A stretch of 64,000 nucleotides of DNA from Desulfacinum hydrothermale DSM 13146 (GCF_900176285.1 NZ_FWXF01000005.1:1-64000), one strand, 5' to 3'; positions 41,751 through 53,208 are shown, counted from the stretch's first letter. The notes: generated from the letters alone by a model not told the origin. Program-made: numbers and translations.

Positions 41751-43693
41751 GCAACCTGCCTTGACGAACCTTTCCAATCCGCTCCCTCGCACAGGGCGAT
41801 CACCTCTTCCGCGGATCGTTTGGCCAGTCCCTTGGTGGCATCGTGATAGATCACCCGCATGATTTCAGCGATGGAGGTGATTCCCAGGGTCGCCTTGTAG
41901 AAGGCATCCTCGCTCATGGTCACGAAACGGGTGTGTTCCCGGGCGATTCGGCGGATCTTGCCCGACGTGCTTCGAGCCAGGATGGCGTCCCGAACGGGTT
42001 CGTTGACCACAAGCAGTTCGTGGACGGCCGTCCTCCCTTTGTAACCCGTGTGGTAACAGTGGTGACATCCCTCCGGCGCGTAGAAGGTATACCGCTTGGG
42101 ATCCAGGGGTTCAATGGTGGAAAAGAAGGCCAGTTCTTCCTTTGCAGGCTCATAGGGTACCTTGCAATGGGGACACAGGACCCGCACCAGGCGCTGGGAG
42201 ATGACGGAGACGACCGTGGAACTGATGAGAAACGTTTCGATCCCCATATCCATCATCCGGAGCAGAGCACCCGCCGTGTCGTCCGTGTGGAAGGTGGTGA
42301 GCACCTTGTGCCCGGTCAAGGACGCCTGAATGACGGCTTCGGCCGCCGTGGGGTCCCTGATTTCTCCCACCATGAGCACATCCGGATCCTGGCGCATCAT
42401 GGCCTTGATGCAGTCGAGATAGGTCAGACCCAAGTGGGGAGCCACCGCCCCTTGCACGATCCCGTCGATGGCGTATTCGATGGGGTCCTCCACGGTCATG
42501 ATGACCCGTTCCATGCTGTTCAGGTAATTGATGGAGGCATAAAGGGTCGTGGTCTTGCCGCTGCCGGTGGGGCCGGTGACCAGTATGACCCCCTGGGGGT
42601 AATCGAGGATTTCCTTGTACGTTTGGAGATTGGCGGGATTGAAGCCCAGAGCGTTCAGATCGATCAGGGTGCTTTCGCGGGGTAGAATGCGGATGACCAC
42701 CGTCTCTCCGTGCATGGAGACGTAGGTGGAAACCCGAAGATCAAACTCCTTGTTCATAACCCGGGCCTGGATCCGTCCGTCCTGGGGCCGTTTCTTTTCG
42801 GCGATGTCCAGAGCGCACAGGGCCTTGAGACGGCTGATGAGGCGCGGGGCCAGGGCGATGGGCAGATCCGTCCGGTGGTGCACGATCCCGTCGATCCGGT
42901 ATCGCACCCGGACCCGGTTTTCCATGGGCTCGATGTGAATGTCGCTGGCCCCTTCCAGGATGGCGTTGGAGATGACGTAATTCAAGATCTCCACCACATT
43001 GTCCGCACCCGCCTCCAGCAAGGACTTCTCACCGATGACCAGATGGGGCTTTTCGACGGGCTGGACCTGGGGCCCCAATTCCAGCTCGTGGTATTGCAGG
43101 TTGATGGTCTTCAGGATCTCGTCCCACGTGGCGATGGCCGGTTCCACCCGGCACCGAAAGACCTGTTCCAGGTGGCGGATCAGTTCCCCATCCAGGGGAT
43201 CGGCCATGATGACCGTGACCGCCGAGTCTTCCTTGAAGGCGGGCAGAACCAGATTCTTCCTCAAAAAGGCCGGGCTCAGGCCGTTGAGAAGGTTCTTGTC
43301 CACCAACCCCACGTTGGGCAGGATCCGAGGAATGCCGAGCTGGATACTGAGGACGCTGACCAGATCCCGTTCCGTGATGACGCCTTGCTCGATCAAGATT
43401 TGTCCCAGCTTCTTGTGGCTTTTCCGCTGGACCGCCAGGGCCTCCTCCAGCTGCTCCGGCGTGACAATCTTCATGTTGAGCAGCACTTCCCCCATGGGCA
43501 GCTCGATCCGATATTTTTGAAGGATGCGTTTCAGGTCGGATCGGCTGATAAAGCGGCACTTGACACACAGCTCGCCCAAGGGAATGTAGGCCCGATGTTT
43601 CTTTTGCAACTGGAGAACATGGTGCAGCTGATCCTCTGTGATCAGCCCCTCACGTACCAGGATATCCCCCATTTTCTGCTTCAGGTGCCTCAC
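41744..43693 (-). CDS. GspE/PilB-type secretion or pilus assembly ATPase
   Basis: A 649-residue hexameric ATPase. The GTG at 43693 is chosen because AGGAGG lies directly upstream; an ATG at 43672 and an upstream frame from 43738 are less supported. The N-terminus has three repeated MshEN-like half units (MGDILVREGLITEDQL, MGEVLLNMKIVTPEQL, LGQILIEQGVITERDL), which in PilB/MshE can bind cyclic-di-GMP. The motor domain has Walker A GPTGSGKTT, the Asp box, LMVGEIRDPTAAEA, the His box TGHKVLTTFHTDD and a four-Cys zinc site (CPHCKVPY, GCHHCYHTG). No other pilin or T2SS genes are adjacent. Confidence 0.9.
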   Translation of the reverse strand: MRHLKQKMGDILVREGLITEDQLHHVLQLQKKHRAYIPLGELCVKCRFISRSDLKRILQKYRIELPMGEVLLNMKIVTPEQLEEALAVQRKSHKKLGQILIEQGVITERDLVSVLSIQLGIPRILPNVGLVDKNLLNGLSPAFLRKNLVLPAFKEDSAVTVIMADPLDGELIRHLEQVFRCRVEPAIATWDEILKTINLQYHELELGPQVQPVEKPHLVIGEKSLLEAGADNVVEILNYVISNAILEGASDIHIEPMENRVRVRYRIDGIVHHRTDLPIALAPRLISRLKALCALDIAEKKRPQDGRIQARVMNKEFDLRVSTYVSMHGETVVIRILPRESTLIDLNALGFNPANLQTYKEILDYPQGVILVTGPTGSGKTTTLYASINYLNSMERVIMTVEDPIEYAIDGIVQGAVAPHLGLTYLDCIKAMMRQDPDVLMVGEIRDPTAAEAVIQASLTGHKVLTTFHTDDTAGALLRMMDMGIETFLISSTVVSVISQRLVRVLCPHCKVPYEPAKEELAFFSTIEPLDPKRYTFYAPEGCHHCYHTGYKGRTAVHELLVVNEPVRDAILARSTSGKIRRIAREHTRFVTMSEDAFYKATLGITSIAEIMRVIYHDATKGLAKRSAEEVIALCEGADWKGSSRQVAA

Positions 43694-44079
43694 TCGCCAC
43701 CTCCTGCCGGCATCGGATTTCCTCATCCCCATGTCCAAGCGTCCGGATCCCGCCCCTTATAGCTTCGGCAATTGGGTTGCATCGCTTGAATTTTTCTCTC
43801 ATTTTGCGGCCACTTCCAGGTGCCTGCCCCCTTTGGAGCCTCGGCGTCCCCGCCACTGCCTCCCGTTGGAGTGGGACACCCCACACCCGCCAGGGGCCGT
43901 GGCATGGTTCCCGTCCACCGCCCGCGTGGGAAGCGATCCTCGCATGTCCAGATCTTTTCCTTTCGGTCCGTGGCGGGTTATAAAGCGCCTTTGCCTGCCG
44001 GGTGCCATTCCGAAGCAACGAAGGATCCCGGCAAAACGAAAATCATATCAAAACACTAGGACAAAGCAAGAACAGGTGC
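43694..44079. other. Divergent intergenic region before the double uvrA
   Basis: A 386-base gap between the divergent GspE/PilB and uvrA-like genes. A hairpin GTGGG-ACAC-CCCAC lies at about 43872-43885, and TTATAAAG (43978-43985) could be a -10 element for the plus-strand gene with no convincing -35. No LexA-type box was recognised. Confidence 0.35.
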
Positions 44080-47000
44080 ATGGATACCACCATTCGACTT
44101 CGAGGCGTTCGCCAGCACAACCTGAAGCATCTGGATCTGGACATCCCCTTGCATCAGCTCATCGCGGTGAGCGGCGTGAGCGGTTCCGGTAAATCGAGTC
44201 TGGCACTCCACACGCTTTACGCCGAAGGCCAGCGCCGCTACGTGGAGACCTTTTCCCCCTACGCCCGCCAGTTCCTGGAGCGTATGGACCGCCCGGACGC
44301 CGATTCCATCGAAGGAATCCCCCCAGCCATCGCCATCGAGTCGGGAACATCCGTTCGAAGCTCCCGCTCCACGGTGGGGACCATGACGGAGATCAACGAT
44401 CATCTCAAATACCTCTACGCCCGCCTGGCCGTCCCCATCTGTCCCCAATGCCGAGAGGCCATTGAAGAAGAGAGCCCGGAGAGCGTTCTTGGAAAGCTCC
44501 AATCCCTGGATCCGGAAAGCCGGGTCCTTCTGTGCTTCCCGCACACCCCGTCCGGCAAGGACTGGATCCGGTCCCTGGTCTCCCAGGGCTTCCTTCGGAT
44601 CTATGCCGGCGGCAAGGTGGTGGATCTGGAAGACCCTTCGGCCCAGGCCGCCCCTTCCGAAGGGGAGGTTCTGGTGGTGGTGGACCGCCTCCTTTGGAAA
44701 AGGGCGAGTCCCGAACGGGTGCTGGACTCTTTGCGCACGGCCTTTTCCATGGGCGGGGGCACGGCGTGCGCGGTGGTTTTGCCCCACCGGGTGATCCGAT
44801 TTTCCCAGGACCTGCGCTGCCCGCGCTGCGATGTGGCGGTGGTGCCCAAAAGCCCCAGCCTCTTTTCCTTCAACAGTCCCTTGGGCGCCTGCCCCACGTG
44901 CCGGGGATTCGGTCGAATCATCGACGTGGACCTGGATCTGGTCATCCCCGACCGGCGCCTTTCCATCCAACAGGGTGCCATACGACCGTGGACGCCGGAG
45001 CGTATGGAATTCCAGGATCTCATGGACTTCTGCCGCCGGCAGGCCATCCCCACGGACGTTCCCTTCGGGGAGCTGAGCGAAGTGCAGCAGCGAAAGATCA
45101 TCGAAGGCTCTGACGGATTCTACGGCATCCGCGGCTTCTTCGACTGGCTGGAAACGAAAACCTACAAGATACACGTGCGGGTTTTCCTGTCCCGGTATCG
45201 GGCCTACCTTCCCTGCAAGGCCTGCCATGGATCGCGCTTTCGGGAAGCGGTGCACGTCTATCGGATGCGGGGCGTGGCCATCCACGAACTGTGCGCCTGG
45301 CCGGTGGACCGGGCCCTACGATTCTTCCAGGAGCCCTGGCCGGAATTGGAAGAAGACCCGGCGGCGGCCCTTCTGGTTCAGGAAATCCGAAACCGCCTCC
45401 AGTTCCTGGTGGATGTGGGGCTGGACTATCTCACCCTGGACCGGCAGTCGCGCACCCTATCCGGCGGGGAGGTGCAGCGGGTGCACCTGACCCGCGCCCT
45501 GGGCTCCGCCCTCACCAATGTCCTCTATGTGCTGGACGAACCCAGCGTGGGGCTCCACGCCCGCGATCAGCAGCGGCTCATGAATCAGCTCCATCGGCTC
45601 GTCTCCTTGGGAAACACCGTGGTCATGGTGGAACACGACCCCGACATGATCCGCCTGGCGGATCATGTGATCGATATGGGCCCGGGCGGAGGCGAACGGG
45701 GCGGTCGGGTTCTCTACCAAGGTCCTCCCCAAGGCCTGGCCCGGGCCGAAGACAGCCTCACGGGACGCTACCTGGGAGACGGCGACCGGCGCACCCGGCC
45801 CGGCCCTTCCCCAGAACATCCCCGAAGGCGTCCCGATTGGAACCGGGCGCTGGTGGTGCGGGGGGCTTGGGAAAACAACCTGAAGGACATCACGGTTTCC
45901 TTTCCCCTGGGGTGCCTGGTGGGGGTGAGCGGCGTATCCGGGTCGGGGAAGAGCACCCTGGTCCAAGACACGCTCTATCACAACTGGCTGCGGCTCATGG
46001 GAAGACCCAGCGAGCAGCCCGGCCGCTGCATCGCCCTGGAAGGCGCCGATCGGCTGGACGACATGGTGCTGGTGGACCAGCGCCCCGTGGGACGCTCTCC
46101 CCGGGCCAACCTCCTCACCTACACCAAGGTTCTGGATCCCCTCCGCAAGCTGCTGGCAGCCACGCCGGAAGCCAGGGTCCGCGGGTATTCCGCCGGGCAT
46201 TTTTCCTTCAATGTTCCCGGGGGACGCTGTGACCACTGCAAAGGGGAAGGATTCCAGAAGGTGGAAATGCAGTTCCTGGCCGATGCCCACGTGCGATGTC
46301 CCGTTTGCAACGGCCGTCGGTTCCGGGACGAGATCTTGGACGTGCGGGTCAAAGGACTTTCCATCGCCGATATCCTGGAAAGTACCGCCACGGAGATCCT
46401 GGAAGCCTTTGCTGAAAACGAAGCCATCCGCAGGGCCCTGGAACCGGTGGTGGCCATCGGGCTGGACTATCTGCGGCTGGGTCAGCCCCTCACCTTGCTC
46501 TCCGGCGGCGAAGCCCAGCGGCTCAAATTGCTTCGTTACATGAGCCCGGGCCGGACCCAAGTCGCCTCCAAAGGCACTTGCTTTCTTCTGGATGAACCCA
46601 CCGTGGGCCTGCATCCCCACGACCTGGAAAAGCTCATCCAGGTGCTGCACCGCCTGGTGGACCGCGGCCATACCGTCGTGGTGGTGGAACACAATCTGGA
46701 ATTGTTATGGGCCTGCGATTGGATCATCGATCTGGGCCCGGAAGGGGGACATGGAGGGGGGACGGTGGTGGCTGCGGGGACGCCGGAAGAGGTGGCCGCC
46801 ACCGAGGCAAGCCACACCGGCCGCTTCCTGGCTTCCCGGTTTTCGGAAGGGAAAGGCCCATTCGTGCCGGCGGCTCGCACCCGCCGACCGACTCCCCCCG
46901 AATCGGCTCCACCTGCGGCCCCACCTTCGGAGATCGTGGTTCGAGGCGCCCGGGAACACAACCTGCGCCTGGACGAGGTGCGCTTTCCCCTGAATCGTAT

Positions 47001-49413
47001 GACCGTGCTCACGGGCCTCAGCGGATCTGGAAAATCCTCCCTGGCCTTCGACATCCTCTTTGCCGAAGGACAGCGCCGCTATCTGGAATGCCTTTCCACC
47101 TACGTACGCCAGTACTTCAAGATCCTGGAAAAACCGGACGTGGACCAGATCCTGGGGCTCCCGCCCACGGTGGCCATCGAACAACGAACCGCCCAACCGG
47201 GAAGAAAATCCACGGTGGGAACCATCACCGAAATCCACCATTTCCTGCGTCTTCTCTTTGCCCGGATCGGACGCCAGCACTGCCCGCAGTGCGGCCGCCC
47301 GGTGGACGCCCTGAGCCCGGACACCATCGTGCGCCTACTGGAACGGGAACTCAAGGATCGTCCGGCCTCCGTTCTGGCTCCACTGGTCCGCGGCCGCAAG
47401 GGGATCTACCGGGATCTCTTCATGAAACTTCGCCGCATGGGATACCGCACCGTGCGCATCGACGGGCTACGCCATCCGCTGGATCCCATCCCCTCCATTG
47501 CGCGCCACCGGGAACACCACATCGAAGCGGTGGTCCTGGACGAATCGGAGATCGGGGATTTGAGTCCAAGCCGGTTGCAGCGCCGCATCCTGGAGGCTCT
47601 GCGCCTGGGAGGCGGCACCGTCATCGTGGAGGGCTCCCCGGACCGCTTCTTCAGCCGCCACCTGGCCTGCCGCCGGTGCGAAAAGAGTTTCGCGCCCCTG
47701 GACCCCCGGCTCTTTTCCTTCAACAGCCACCTGGGAGCCTGCCCGCGCTGTGAAGGCTCCGGCATATGGGGCGAAGGCACCTGCCCGGAATGCGCTGGGA
47801 CGCGTTTGAATGAGCAGGCCCGAGCCGTCCAGGTCCACGGATGGACCCTGGGAGCCCTCACGGATCTTCCGGTGAAGGAGTTCGAGAGGGCCTGGAAGGA
47901 TCTTCCCTTCCAGGCTTTTGAAAAACCTGTTTCCGATCCCATCTCCCGGGAAGTGCTGGAGCGTGTGGAGTTTCTGCGGCGCGTGGGCCTGGATTATCTG
48001 GCCCTGAGTCGTTCCGGCCACACCCTGTCGGGGGGCGAAGCCCAGCGGATCCGCTTGGCAGCTCAACTGGGATCCACGCTCCGGGGGGTGTGCTACATCC
48101 TGGACGAACCCACCATTGGGCTGCATCCGGTGGACAACGAACGCCTTCTGACCGGACTTCGGACCCTCACGGACCGGGGAAATACCGTGATCGTGGTGGA
48201 ACATGACCCGGACACCATGCGCCTGGCCGACCGGATCCTGGAACTGGGACCGGAAGCGGGGACCGGCGGCGGCCGCCTGGTGGCCCAGGGCCGCTACGAC
48301 GAGTTGATCCGTCGGCCCCACACCCTCACCGGCCGCTGGTTCGGCCCAAAGGGCCCCACGGAGAATCTCCCCCACGAAAAGAAAACAGCCGGCCATGCCG
48401 GCTGGATCACCGTCCGAGGAGCCCGCGCCAACAACCTGAAGGAAGTGGACGCGGCCTTCCCGCTCCAAACCCTCACCTGCGTGACGGGAGTGTCGGGATC
48501 GGGAAAGAGCTCCCTGGTCCACGAGGTTCTGCAAACGGCTCTCGCGGGAATCAAGAAAGGCCTCCCCTGGGACCCCGCCTGGCCCCTTGCGTCCCTGGAA
48601 GGCCATGAACCCATCCATCGGATCGTGGAGGTGGACCATTCCCCCATCGGCCGCACCCCCCGATCCACCCCCGCCACTTATGTGGGGATCTGGGATGAGA
48701 TCCGCAAACTCTTCGCCGCCGTTGCGGAAAGCCGCACCCGCGGTTTTCCGCCCGGCCGATTCTCCTTCAACGTCAAGGGGGGGCGGTGCGAATCGTGCCA
48801 GGGCCAAGGCAGGATCCGGGTGGCCATGAGCTTTCTTCCCGATGTGACGGTTCCGTGCACCACCTGCGGGGGACGCCGGTTCAATCGGGAGACGCTCGCC
48901 ATCCGCTACGGCGGCGCTTCCATCGCCGACGTTCTGGCCATGACCGTGGCGGAGGCCAGGGGTTTTTTCGCCGCCGTTCCCAAGGTGGTGCGCCCCCTGT
49001 CCGTTTTGCACGATCTGGGCCTGGGCTACCTCACCCTGGGCCAGCCCAGCCCCACCCTGTCCGGCGGGGAGGCACAGCGTCTCAAACTTGCAGCGGAACT
49101 CACCAACCACAAGTCCCCCACCCTGTACCTGCTGGACGAACCCACCACCGGCCTGCACCGGGCCGATGTGCAGCGCCTGGTCCAACTCCTTCGGGCCCTG
49201 GTGGACCAGGGCCACACCGTGATCGTCATCGAACACAACCTGGACCTCATCGCCGCCTCCGACTACGTGGTGGACTTGGGCCCCGGAAGCGCCGACGAAG
49301 GCGGCCGCCTGGTGGCCTGCGGCCCCCCGCAGGACCTGGCGCGCCGTGCCCCATCCCTTCCTTCCGCCACCGCCCTCGCCCTGCGACGCCACCTGGGTGG
49401 TGGTCCCCAATAG
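44080..49413 (+). CDS. uvrA: Tandem double UvrA (two fused excinuclease A units)
   Basis: A single 1777-residue ORF with two complete UvrA-like units; a normal UvrA is about 940 residues. Unit 1 (about 1-935) has Walker A sites near 32 and 614 ([18 protein letters not shown]) and signatures near 460 and 806 ([16 protein letters not shown]). Unit 2 (about 950-1777) has Walker A sites near 977 and 1467 and signatures near 1316 and 1659. All four ATPases keep LDEP Walker B motifs, and both units keep zinc-finger cysteines ([32 protein letters not shown]). UvrA dimers scan DNA for damage and load UvrB; here a covalent pseudo-dimer is possible. No frameshift is visible at the junction. The ATG at 44080 has a weak Shine-Dalgarno. 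Confidence 0.92.
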   Translation: MDTTIRLRGVRQHNLKHLDLDIPLHQLIAVSGVSGSGKSSLALHTLYAEGQRRYVETFSPYARQFLERMDRPDADSIEGIPPAIAIESGTSVRSSRSTVGTMTEINDHLKYLYARLAVPICPQCREAIEEESPESVLGKLQSLDPESRVLLCFPHTPSGKDWIRSLVSQGFLRIYAGGKVVDLEDPSAQAAPSEGEVLVVVDRLLWKRASPERVLDSLRTAFSMGGGTACAVVLPHRVIRFSQDLRCPRCDVAVVPKSPSLFSFNSPLGACPTCRGFGRIIDVDLDLVIPDRRLSIQQGAIRPWTPERMEFQDLMDFCRRQAIPTDVPFGELSEVQQRKIIEGSDGFYGIRGFFDWLETKTYKIHVRVFLSRYRAYLPCKACHGSRFREAVHVYRMRGVAIHELCAWPVDRALRFFQEPWPELEEDPAAALLVQEIRNRLQFLVDVGLDYLTLDRQSRTLSGGEVQRVHLTRALGSALTNVLYVLDEPSVGLHARDQQRLMNQLHRLVSLGNTVVMVEHDPDMIRLADHVIDMGPGGGERGGRVLYQGPPQGLARAEDSLTGRYLGDGDRRTRPGPSPEHPRRRPDWNRALVVRGAWENNLKDITVSFPLGCLVGVSGVSGSGKSTLVQDTLYHNWLRLMGRPSEQPGRCIALEGADRLDDMVLVDQRPVGRSPRANLLTYTKVLDPLRKLLAATPEARVRGYSAGHFSFNVPGGRCDHCKGEGFQKVEMQFLADAHVRCPVCNGRRFRDEILDVRVKGLSIADILESTATEILEAFAENEAIRRALEPVVAIGLDYLRLGQPLTLLSGGEAQRLKLLRYMSPGRTQVASKGTCFLLDEPTVGLHPHDLEKLIQVLHRLVDRGHTVVVVEHNLELLWACDWIIDLGPEGGHGGGTVVAAGTPEEVAATEASHTGRFLASRFSEGKGPFVPAARTRRPTPPESAPPAAPPSEIVVRGAREHNLRLDEVRFPLNRMTVLTGLSGSGKSSLAFDILFAEGQRRYLECLSTYVRQYFKILEKPDVDQILGLPPTVAIEQRTAQPGRKSTVGTITEIHHFLRLLFARIGRQHCPQCGRPVDALSPDTIVRLLERELKDRPASVLAPLVRGRKGIYRDLFMKLRRMGYRTVRIDGLRHPLDPIPSIARHREHHIEAVVLDESEIGDLSPSRLQRRILEALRLGGGTVIVEGSPDRFFSRHLACRRCEKSFAPLDPRLFSFNSHLGACPRCEGSGIWGEGTCPECAGTRLNEQARAVQVHGWTLGALTDLPVKEFERAWKDLPFQAFEKPVSDPISREVLERVEFLRRVGLDYLALSRSGHTLSGGEAQRIRLAAQLGSTLRGVCYILDEPTIGLHPVDNERLLTGLRTLTDRGNTVIVVEHDPDTMRLADRILELGPEAGTGGGRLVAQGRYDELIRRPHTLTGRWFGPKGPTENLPHEKKTAGHAGWITVRGARANNLKEVDAAFPLQTLTCVTGVSGSGKSSLVHEVLQTALAGIKKGLPWDPAWPLASLEGHEPIHRIVEVDHSPIGRTPRSTPATYVGIWDEIRKLFAAVAESRTRGFPPGRFSFNVKGGRCESCQGQGRIRVAMSFLPDVTVPCTTCGGRRFNRETLAIRYGGASIADVLAMTVAEARGFFAAVPKVVRPLSVLHDLGLGYLTLGQPSPTLSGGEAQRLKLAAELTNHKSPTLYLLDEPTTGLHRADVQRLVQLLRALVDQGHTVIVIEHNLDLIAASDYVVDLGPGSADEGGRLVACGPPQDLARRAPSLPSATALALRRHLGGGPQ

Positions 49414-49493
49414 AGAACCGCCGGCAAAGAGCCCGTGATGCTCACTTCGGTTTCGGTTGAACGTTAAATGAACCTGAAGACATTATAAAATTC

Positions 49494-49521
49494 TAAAGTT
49501 CAACCGTCTCCACGCCGATGA
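49494..49521 (+). promoter_or_regulatory. FliA (sigma-28)-like promoter before the binding protein/chemoreceptor pair
   Basis: TAAAGTTC (49494-49501) and GCCGATGA (49514-49521) differ from the flagellar sigma consensus TAAAGTTT-N11-GCCGATAA by one base each and by one base in spacing. They lie about 80 bases before the ATG of the PhnD-like gene. An inverted repeat (CGGTTGAAC, 49454-49462; GTTCAACCG, 49498-49506) overlaps the -35 element. Confidence 0.55.
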
Positions 49522-49598
49522 GATGAGGCAACAGCCGAGTGATTTCCGCATTCACGCGAAAAAGGTGGAAGAACGATCACGAGAAAGGAGGATTTTCC

Positions 49599-50501
49599 AT
49601 GGTTCAACATCTCCCCAAGCTATCGAAAGGATGGGTTTTTGCGGTTGCTGCTATCGTGTTGCTGGGTCTCTGTTCACCCAGTCATGCGGACTACAAGATC
49701 GGGGTTCTGGCCAAAAGAGGGGCGCCCAAATGCATGGCCAAGTGGGGGGCCACCGGGGCCTACCTGACGGAAAAGACCGGCGAGAAATGCACCATCGTAC
49801 CGCTCAAGTTTGTAGCCATTGAACCGGCCGTCAAAGGCGGGCGGGTGGATTTCATTCTGGCCAATTCCGCTTTTTACGCAGTACTCAATAAGAAATACAA
49901 TGTTCGAGCCGTGGCAACGCTCATCAACTCCCGGGGAGGCAAGGCTCTGGAGAAATTCGGTGGTGTCCTCTTCGTCCGAAAAGACAGCCCCATTCAAAGC
50001 CTTCAAGACATCAAGGGCAAGAAGTTTATGTGCGTCAAGCGCTCCTCCTTCGGGGGAGCCCACATGGCTTGGCGACTCCTTTTGGAAAACGGGATCGATC
50101 CTACCAAGGACTGCGCGGCCTTCCTGGAAGGCGGAAAGCATGACAATGTGGTCCTGGCGGTGAAGAACGGTGCCGCCGACGTGGGAACAGTCCGGAGCGA
50201 CACGTTGGAGCGCATGCAGGATGAAGGAAAGATCAGCATGGATGAATTCCGGATCCTGCACAAAGTGGAGGACGATTTCCCCTTTGTGCACAGCACCCGA
50301 CTCTACCCCGAATGGCCCCTGGCCGCTCTGGAGAAGACGGACCCGGCCCTGGCCGACAAGGTGGCGGCGGCCCTCAAGGCCATGCCCGCCGATTCCCAAG
50401 CAGCCAAGCGCGCCAAGATCGTGGGCTGGACCGAACCGGCCGACTATACGCCCGTTGAAGAATGTCTCAAAGCTATTCATTACGGCGTCTTTGGAGAGTA
50501 G
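49599..50501 (+). CDS. PhnD-like periplasmic substrate-binding protein
   Basis: A 300-residue exported protein of the phosphate/phosphonate (PhnD/TauA-like) binding superfamily. Start at ATG 49599, supported by a perfect AAAGGAGG. The signal peptide covers about residues 1-30 ([18 protein letters not shown]). The mature part has [64 protein letters not shown] and [13 protein letters not shown], a Venus-flytrap layout. There are no ABC permease or ATPase genes next to it; instead a chemoreceptor gene starts two bases after its stop. Its job is therefore more likely ligand sensing than transport. Confidence 0.85.
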   Translation: MVQHLPKLSKGWVFAVAAIVLLGLCSPSHADYKIGVLAKRGAPKCMAKWGATGAYLTEKTGEKCTIVPLKFVAIEPAVKGGRVDFILANSAFYAVLNKKYNVRAVATLINSRGGKALEKFGGVLFVRKDSPIQSLQDIKGKKFMCVKRSSFGGAHMAWRLLLENGIDPTKDCAAFLEGGKHDNVVLAVKNGAADVGTVRSDTLERMQDEGKISMDEFRILHKVEDDFPFVHSTRLYPEWPLAALEKTDPALADKVAAALKAMPADSQAAKRAKIVGWTEPADYTPVEECLKAIHYGVFGE

Positions 50502-50503
50502 CC

Positions 50504-52075
50504 ATGTTGAAGAAATTCGGCGTCCAGACTCGCTTCATAGCGGTTGTGGTCCTTCTGAGCCTCTCGCTCGTGGGCGTGGTGGTGGGTCTTTTGGTGGTTA
50601 CCGCCTCCAAGACCCAGAATGAGCTCACCTCCACCATGGTAAACGCCTTGAGGGAGGAGCAGAAGGTTGAGAAGGATTTATTGCTCAAGTCCCTCGTATT
50701 GAAAGGGGAGTCGCTGGCCGGCCTTCTGGCCCACACGGGCTCCACATTGATCGTTGGCTATGATTTCGCCTCCCTGCTTGACCTGTCACAAAGCGCCGCC
50801 AAGGACCCCGACGTGGCCTACGTGGTCTTTTACGACAAGAAAGGCAAGGCCCTGACCGAAGAACCCACCTCCAAGGAGGGACTTCTTCCCGTGACGGCGC
50901 CTGTCTCTTTTGAAGGAGAGGAGCTGGGCACCGTCGAGGTCGGTCTTTCCCGGGATTTTGCCGAAACGTCCAGCGCCCAGGTGGAACAACGGATCGACCG
51001 GACCGTTAAGCGAACTCAGGTTCAAAGGGACAGCGCGTTCAGAAAGATTCTCTTACAGGCTTCAACGACCACCTTCGCGGGCGTGATCGCCCTGTGCTTG
51101 GTGGTCTATTGGGCCATGGTCCGTCTGGTTTCCAATCCTGTAAAGGAACTGGCCGCCCGCATGCGTCACGGCGCGAGCAGCGTGCTTGTGGCGTCGGATC
51201 AACTGGCCGAGGCGAGCCAAACCCTGGCCGAGGCAGCCTCCGAGCAGGCAGCCGGCGTGGAAGAGACCTCCTCCTCGCTGGAAGAAATGAACTCCATGAC
51301 ACGTCGCAACGCGGACAACGCCGGCCATGCTGCGTCGATCGTGAAGGAAACTCACCAAGAGTTCGAAGAGGCTTCGGGGGCGATGACAGACCTGCAAGGG
51401 TCCATGAAAGAGATCTCCAAGGCAAGCGAGGAAACGCAAAAGATCATCAAGACCATTGATGAGATCGCCTTCCAGACCAACTTACTGTCGCTCAATGCGG
51501 CCGTAGAAGCCGCCCGGGCCGGCGAAGCGGGAGCCGGATTCGCCGTGGTGGCGGATGAAGTGCGAAATCTGGCCATGCGAGCGGCCGAAGCGGCCCGAAA
51601 CACGTCCACGATCATCGAGGACATCATGAAGAAGGTCCAGGTGGGCTCGCAGCTGGTGGACCGCACCAGCGCCTCCTTCGGCAGCGTCAAGGAGAAGAGC
51701 ACTCAGCTGGCGGATCTCATCGGCGAAATCGCCGAGGCTTCGCGCGAGCAGGCTTCGGGCATCCAACAGATCAGCCGCGCCATTTCGGACATGGATCGTC
51801 TGGTGCAACGAAATGCAGCCAACGCGGAAGAAACCGCTTCGTCCGCCGAAACCCTTCGGCAACAATCCCAGAAGATGGAACGGGCGGTCAATTCCCTGGT
51901 CGCGCTGGTCGAGGGAGAACGAAAAGGGGAAAGGCTTCAAGATGAAGCCCCCCGTCGGCTCCCGTGGATAGGAAAGCCATGCCCCGGGCTTCCGGCAAGG
52001 GCAATGGGCGCGCTGCCCCTCCAGCCCTTGAACCACCGGCAGACAAACGTCCGGGCCCATCCCCGCAGGAACTAG
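50504..52075 (+). CDS. Methyl-accepting chemotaxis protein
   Basis: A 523-residue inner-membrane chemoreceptor. TM1 is about 10-34, a periplasmic domain of about 150 residues follows (35-185), TM2 about 186-207, then a short linker with a weak HAMP-like segment ([13 protein letters not shown]). The signalling domain has the highly conserved hairpin tip [37 protein letters not shown] (in parts). Methylation-region repeats ([26 protein letters not shown]) flank it. There is no C-terminal CheR/CheB pentapeptide. The gene is two bases downstream of the PhnD-like gene, so the two probably form a binding-protein/receptor pair under FliA control. Confidence 0.93.
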   Translation: MLKKFGVQTRFIAVVVLLSLSLVGVVVGLLVVTASKTQNELTSTMVNALREEQKVEKDLLLKSLVLKGESLAGLLAHTGSTLIVGYDFASLLDLSQSAAKDPDVAYVVFYDKKGKALTEEPTSKEGLLPVTAPVSFEGEELGTVEVGLSRDFAETSSAQVEQRIDRTVKRTQVQRDSAFRKILLQASTTTFAGVIALCLVVYWAMVRLVSNPVKELAARMRHGASSVLVASDQLAEASQTLAEAASEQAAGVEETSSSLEEMNSMTRRNADNAGHAASIVKETHQEFEEASGAMTDLQGSMKEISKASEETQKIIKTIDEIAFQTNLLSLNAAVEAARAGEAGAGFAVVADEVRNLAMRAAEAARNTSTIIEDIMKKVQVGSQLVDRTSASFGSVKEKSTQLADLIGEIAEASREQASGIQQISRAISDMDRLVQRNAANAEETASSAETLRQQSQKMERAVNSLVALVEGERKGERLQDEAPRRLPWIGKPCPGLPARAMGALPLQPLNHRQTNVRAHPRRN

Positions 52076-52099
52076 AAGAGGGATTTGAAGACTTCTGAG

Positions 52100-52137
52100 A
52101 AAGAGGGGCGCACCGAGATGCGCCCCTCTTTGTTGTT
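52100..52137 (+). terminator. Terminator of the binding protein/chemoreceptor operon
   Basis: A perfect 13-base-pair stem (52100-52112 with 52119-52131) with a 6-base loop, followed by GTTGTTT. It lies 24 bases after the chemoreceptor stop codon. Confidence 0.85.
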
Positions 52138-52343
52138 TAAAGCTCCCGCGAAAGGGCCTGTGGCAAGGCTCTTTTCTATTGGAGCGCCATCGGGCGCGTT
52201 GGGTTGGCCCCACCGCCGGTCGGCATCTCCCCCTCTGGTGCTGGACAGGATCTTCGTGTAGGATGGGATCCCCAGATCGCTTGGAAAAGCGATTCTTCCA
52301 CGTGATCTCAAAAAGATGCTTCAAGGGGAAACGAGGTTGCCTC

Positions 52344-53189
52344 ATGTGCCAGTTCTGCCACCAGCACGGGGAAGGGAAAAAGTGGTATCACAACGCCTCC
52401 AACTACGCCGAAGATCTTTTGAACGATGTGGAACGGCGCCGCTACATCAAGGAATTCATCTACGACGTGGCCACGGACAAGGCCCGGGAGATGGAAGAGA
52501 CCTTCCAGCAGGCCCTGAAGGTCCCCCGCTGGCTGCGGGAGATCGGATACCGCTTCTATGAGCAGAAATATCGCCGGGATCATTTCGGCCAGGTGATCCC
52601 CAAGGAAGACCTGCACCAGGTCTACCGGAACGCCAGCACCATCGTGCGTCTTCCGTGCGTGTGCCGAAAGAGCAGCACGGGGGCCCGGGAAGCCCGCTAT
52701 TGCATCGGACTCACCATGGATCCGGAAAAGCTCCTGGAGATCAAGGAGGCCTTCCTGGAGACGTTCCAGTTCGGACCCCACGTGGACCCTTTCGAACGTC
52801 TCACGGCGGAACAGGCCATGGGCCTGACCGACGAGTTCGAAAAGGAAGGCCTGATCCACACCATTTGGACCTTCAAGACGCCTTTTATCGGCGCCGTCTG
52901 CAATTGCGACCGGGCGGACTGCCTGGCCATGAAGGCCTATCAGTACCGATTCCACCTCTTTTTCCGTGGCGAATACGTGGCCGAAGTGGATGCATCGCGC
53001 TGCATCGGCTGCCGCCGCTGCGCCCAGGCGTGCCAGTTCGGAGCCATCGGCTATTCGGCCCATCGAAAGACCGCCTTCGTGGATCCTTTGCGCTGCTACG
53101 GTTGCGGCATCTGCCGGGCCCAGTGCGAGCAGGACGCCATCTTCTTGACAGACCGGGCCGCGCATCCCCGGGCGGCGTCCCTGTGGTAA
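52344..53189 (+). CDS. Ferredoxin-domain protein with Cys-rich N-terminus
   Basis: A 281-residue soluble protein. It starts MCQFCHQHGEGKKWY, with a CxxC at the very N-terminus. The middle has isolated cysteines (LPCVCRKSS, YCIGL, AVCNCDRADCLAMK) that could bind another cluster, in a region predicted helical. The C-terminal 75 residues are a two-cluster ferredoxin, CIGCRRCAQACQFGAI and CYGCGICRAQCEQDAI. The ATG at 52344 has GAGG nearby; longer upstream frames cross the intergenic region. It resembles 4Fe-4S proteins of uncertain function in sulfate reducers. An ATP-grasp gene follows after 19 bases. Confidence 0.75.
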   Translation: MCQFCHQHGEGKKWYHNASNYAEDLLNDVERRRYIKEFIYDVATDKAREMEETFQQALKVPRWLREIGYRFYEQKYRRDHFGQVIPKEDLHQVYRNASTIVRLPCVCRKSSTGAREARYCIGLTMDPEKLLEIKEAFLETFQFGPHVDPFERLTAEQAMGLTDEFEKEGLIHTIWTFKTPFIGAVCNCDRADCLAMKAYQYRFHLFFRGEYVAEVDASRCIGCRRCAQACQFGAIGYSAHRKTAFVDPLRCYGCGICRAQCEQDAIFLTDRAAHPRAASLW

Positions 53190-53208
53190 AGCACACGCCG
53201 GTACCCCC

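Noticed and set aside
47467-49410. Minus-strand 647-codon frame inside the double uvrA
   Set aside because: It is a shadow frame, and its His/Gly-rich translation matches the complement of conserved UvrA codons.
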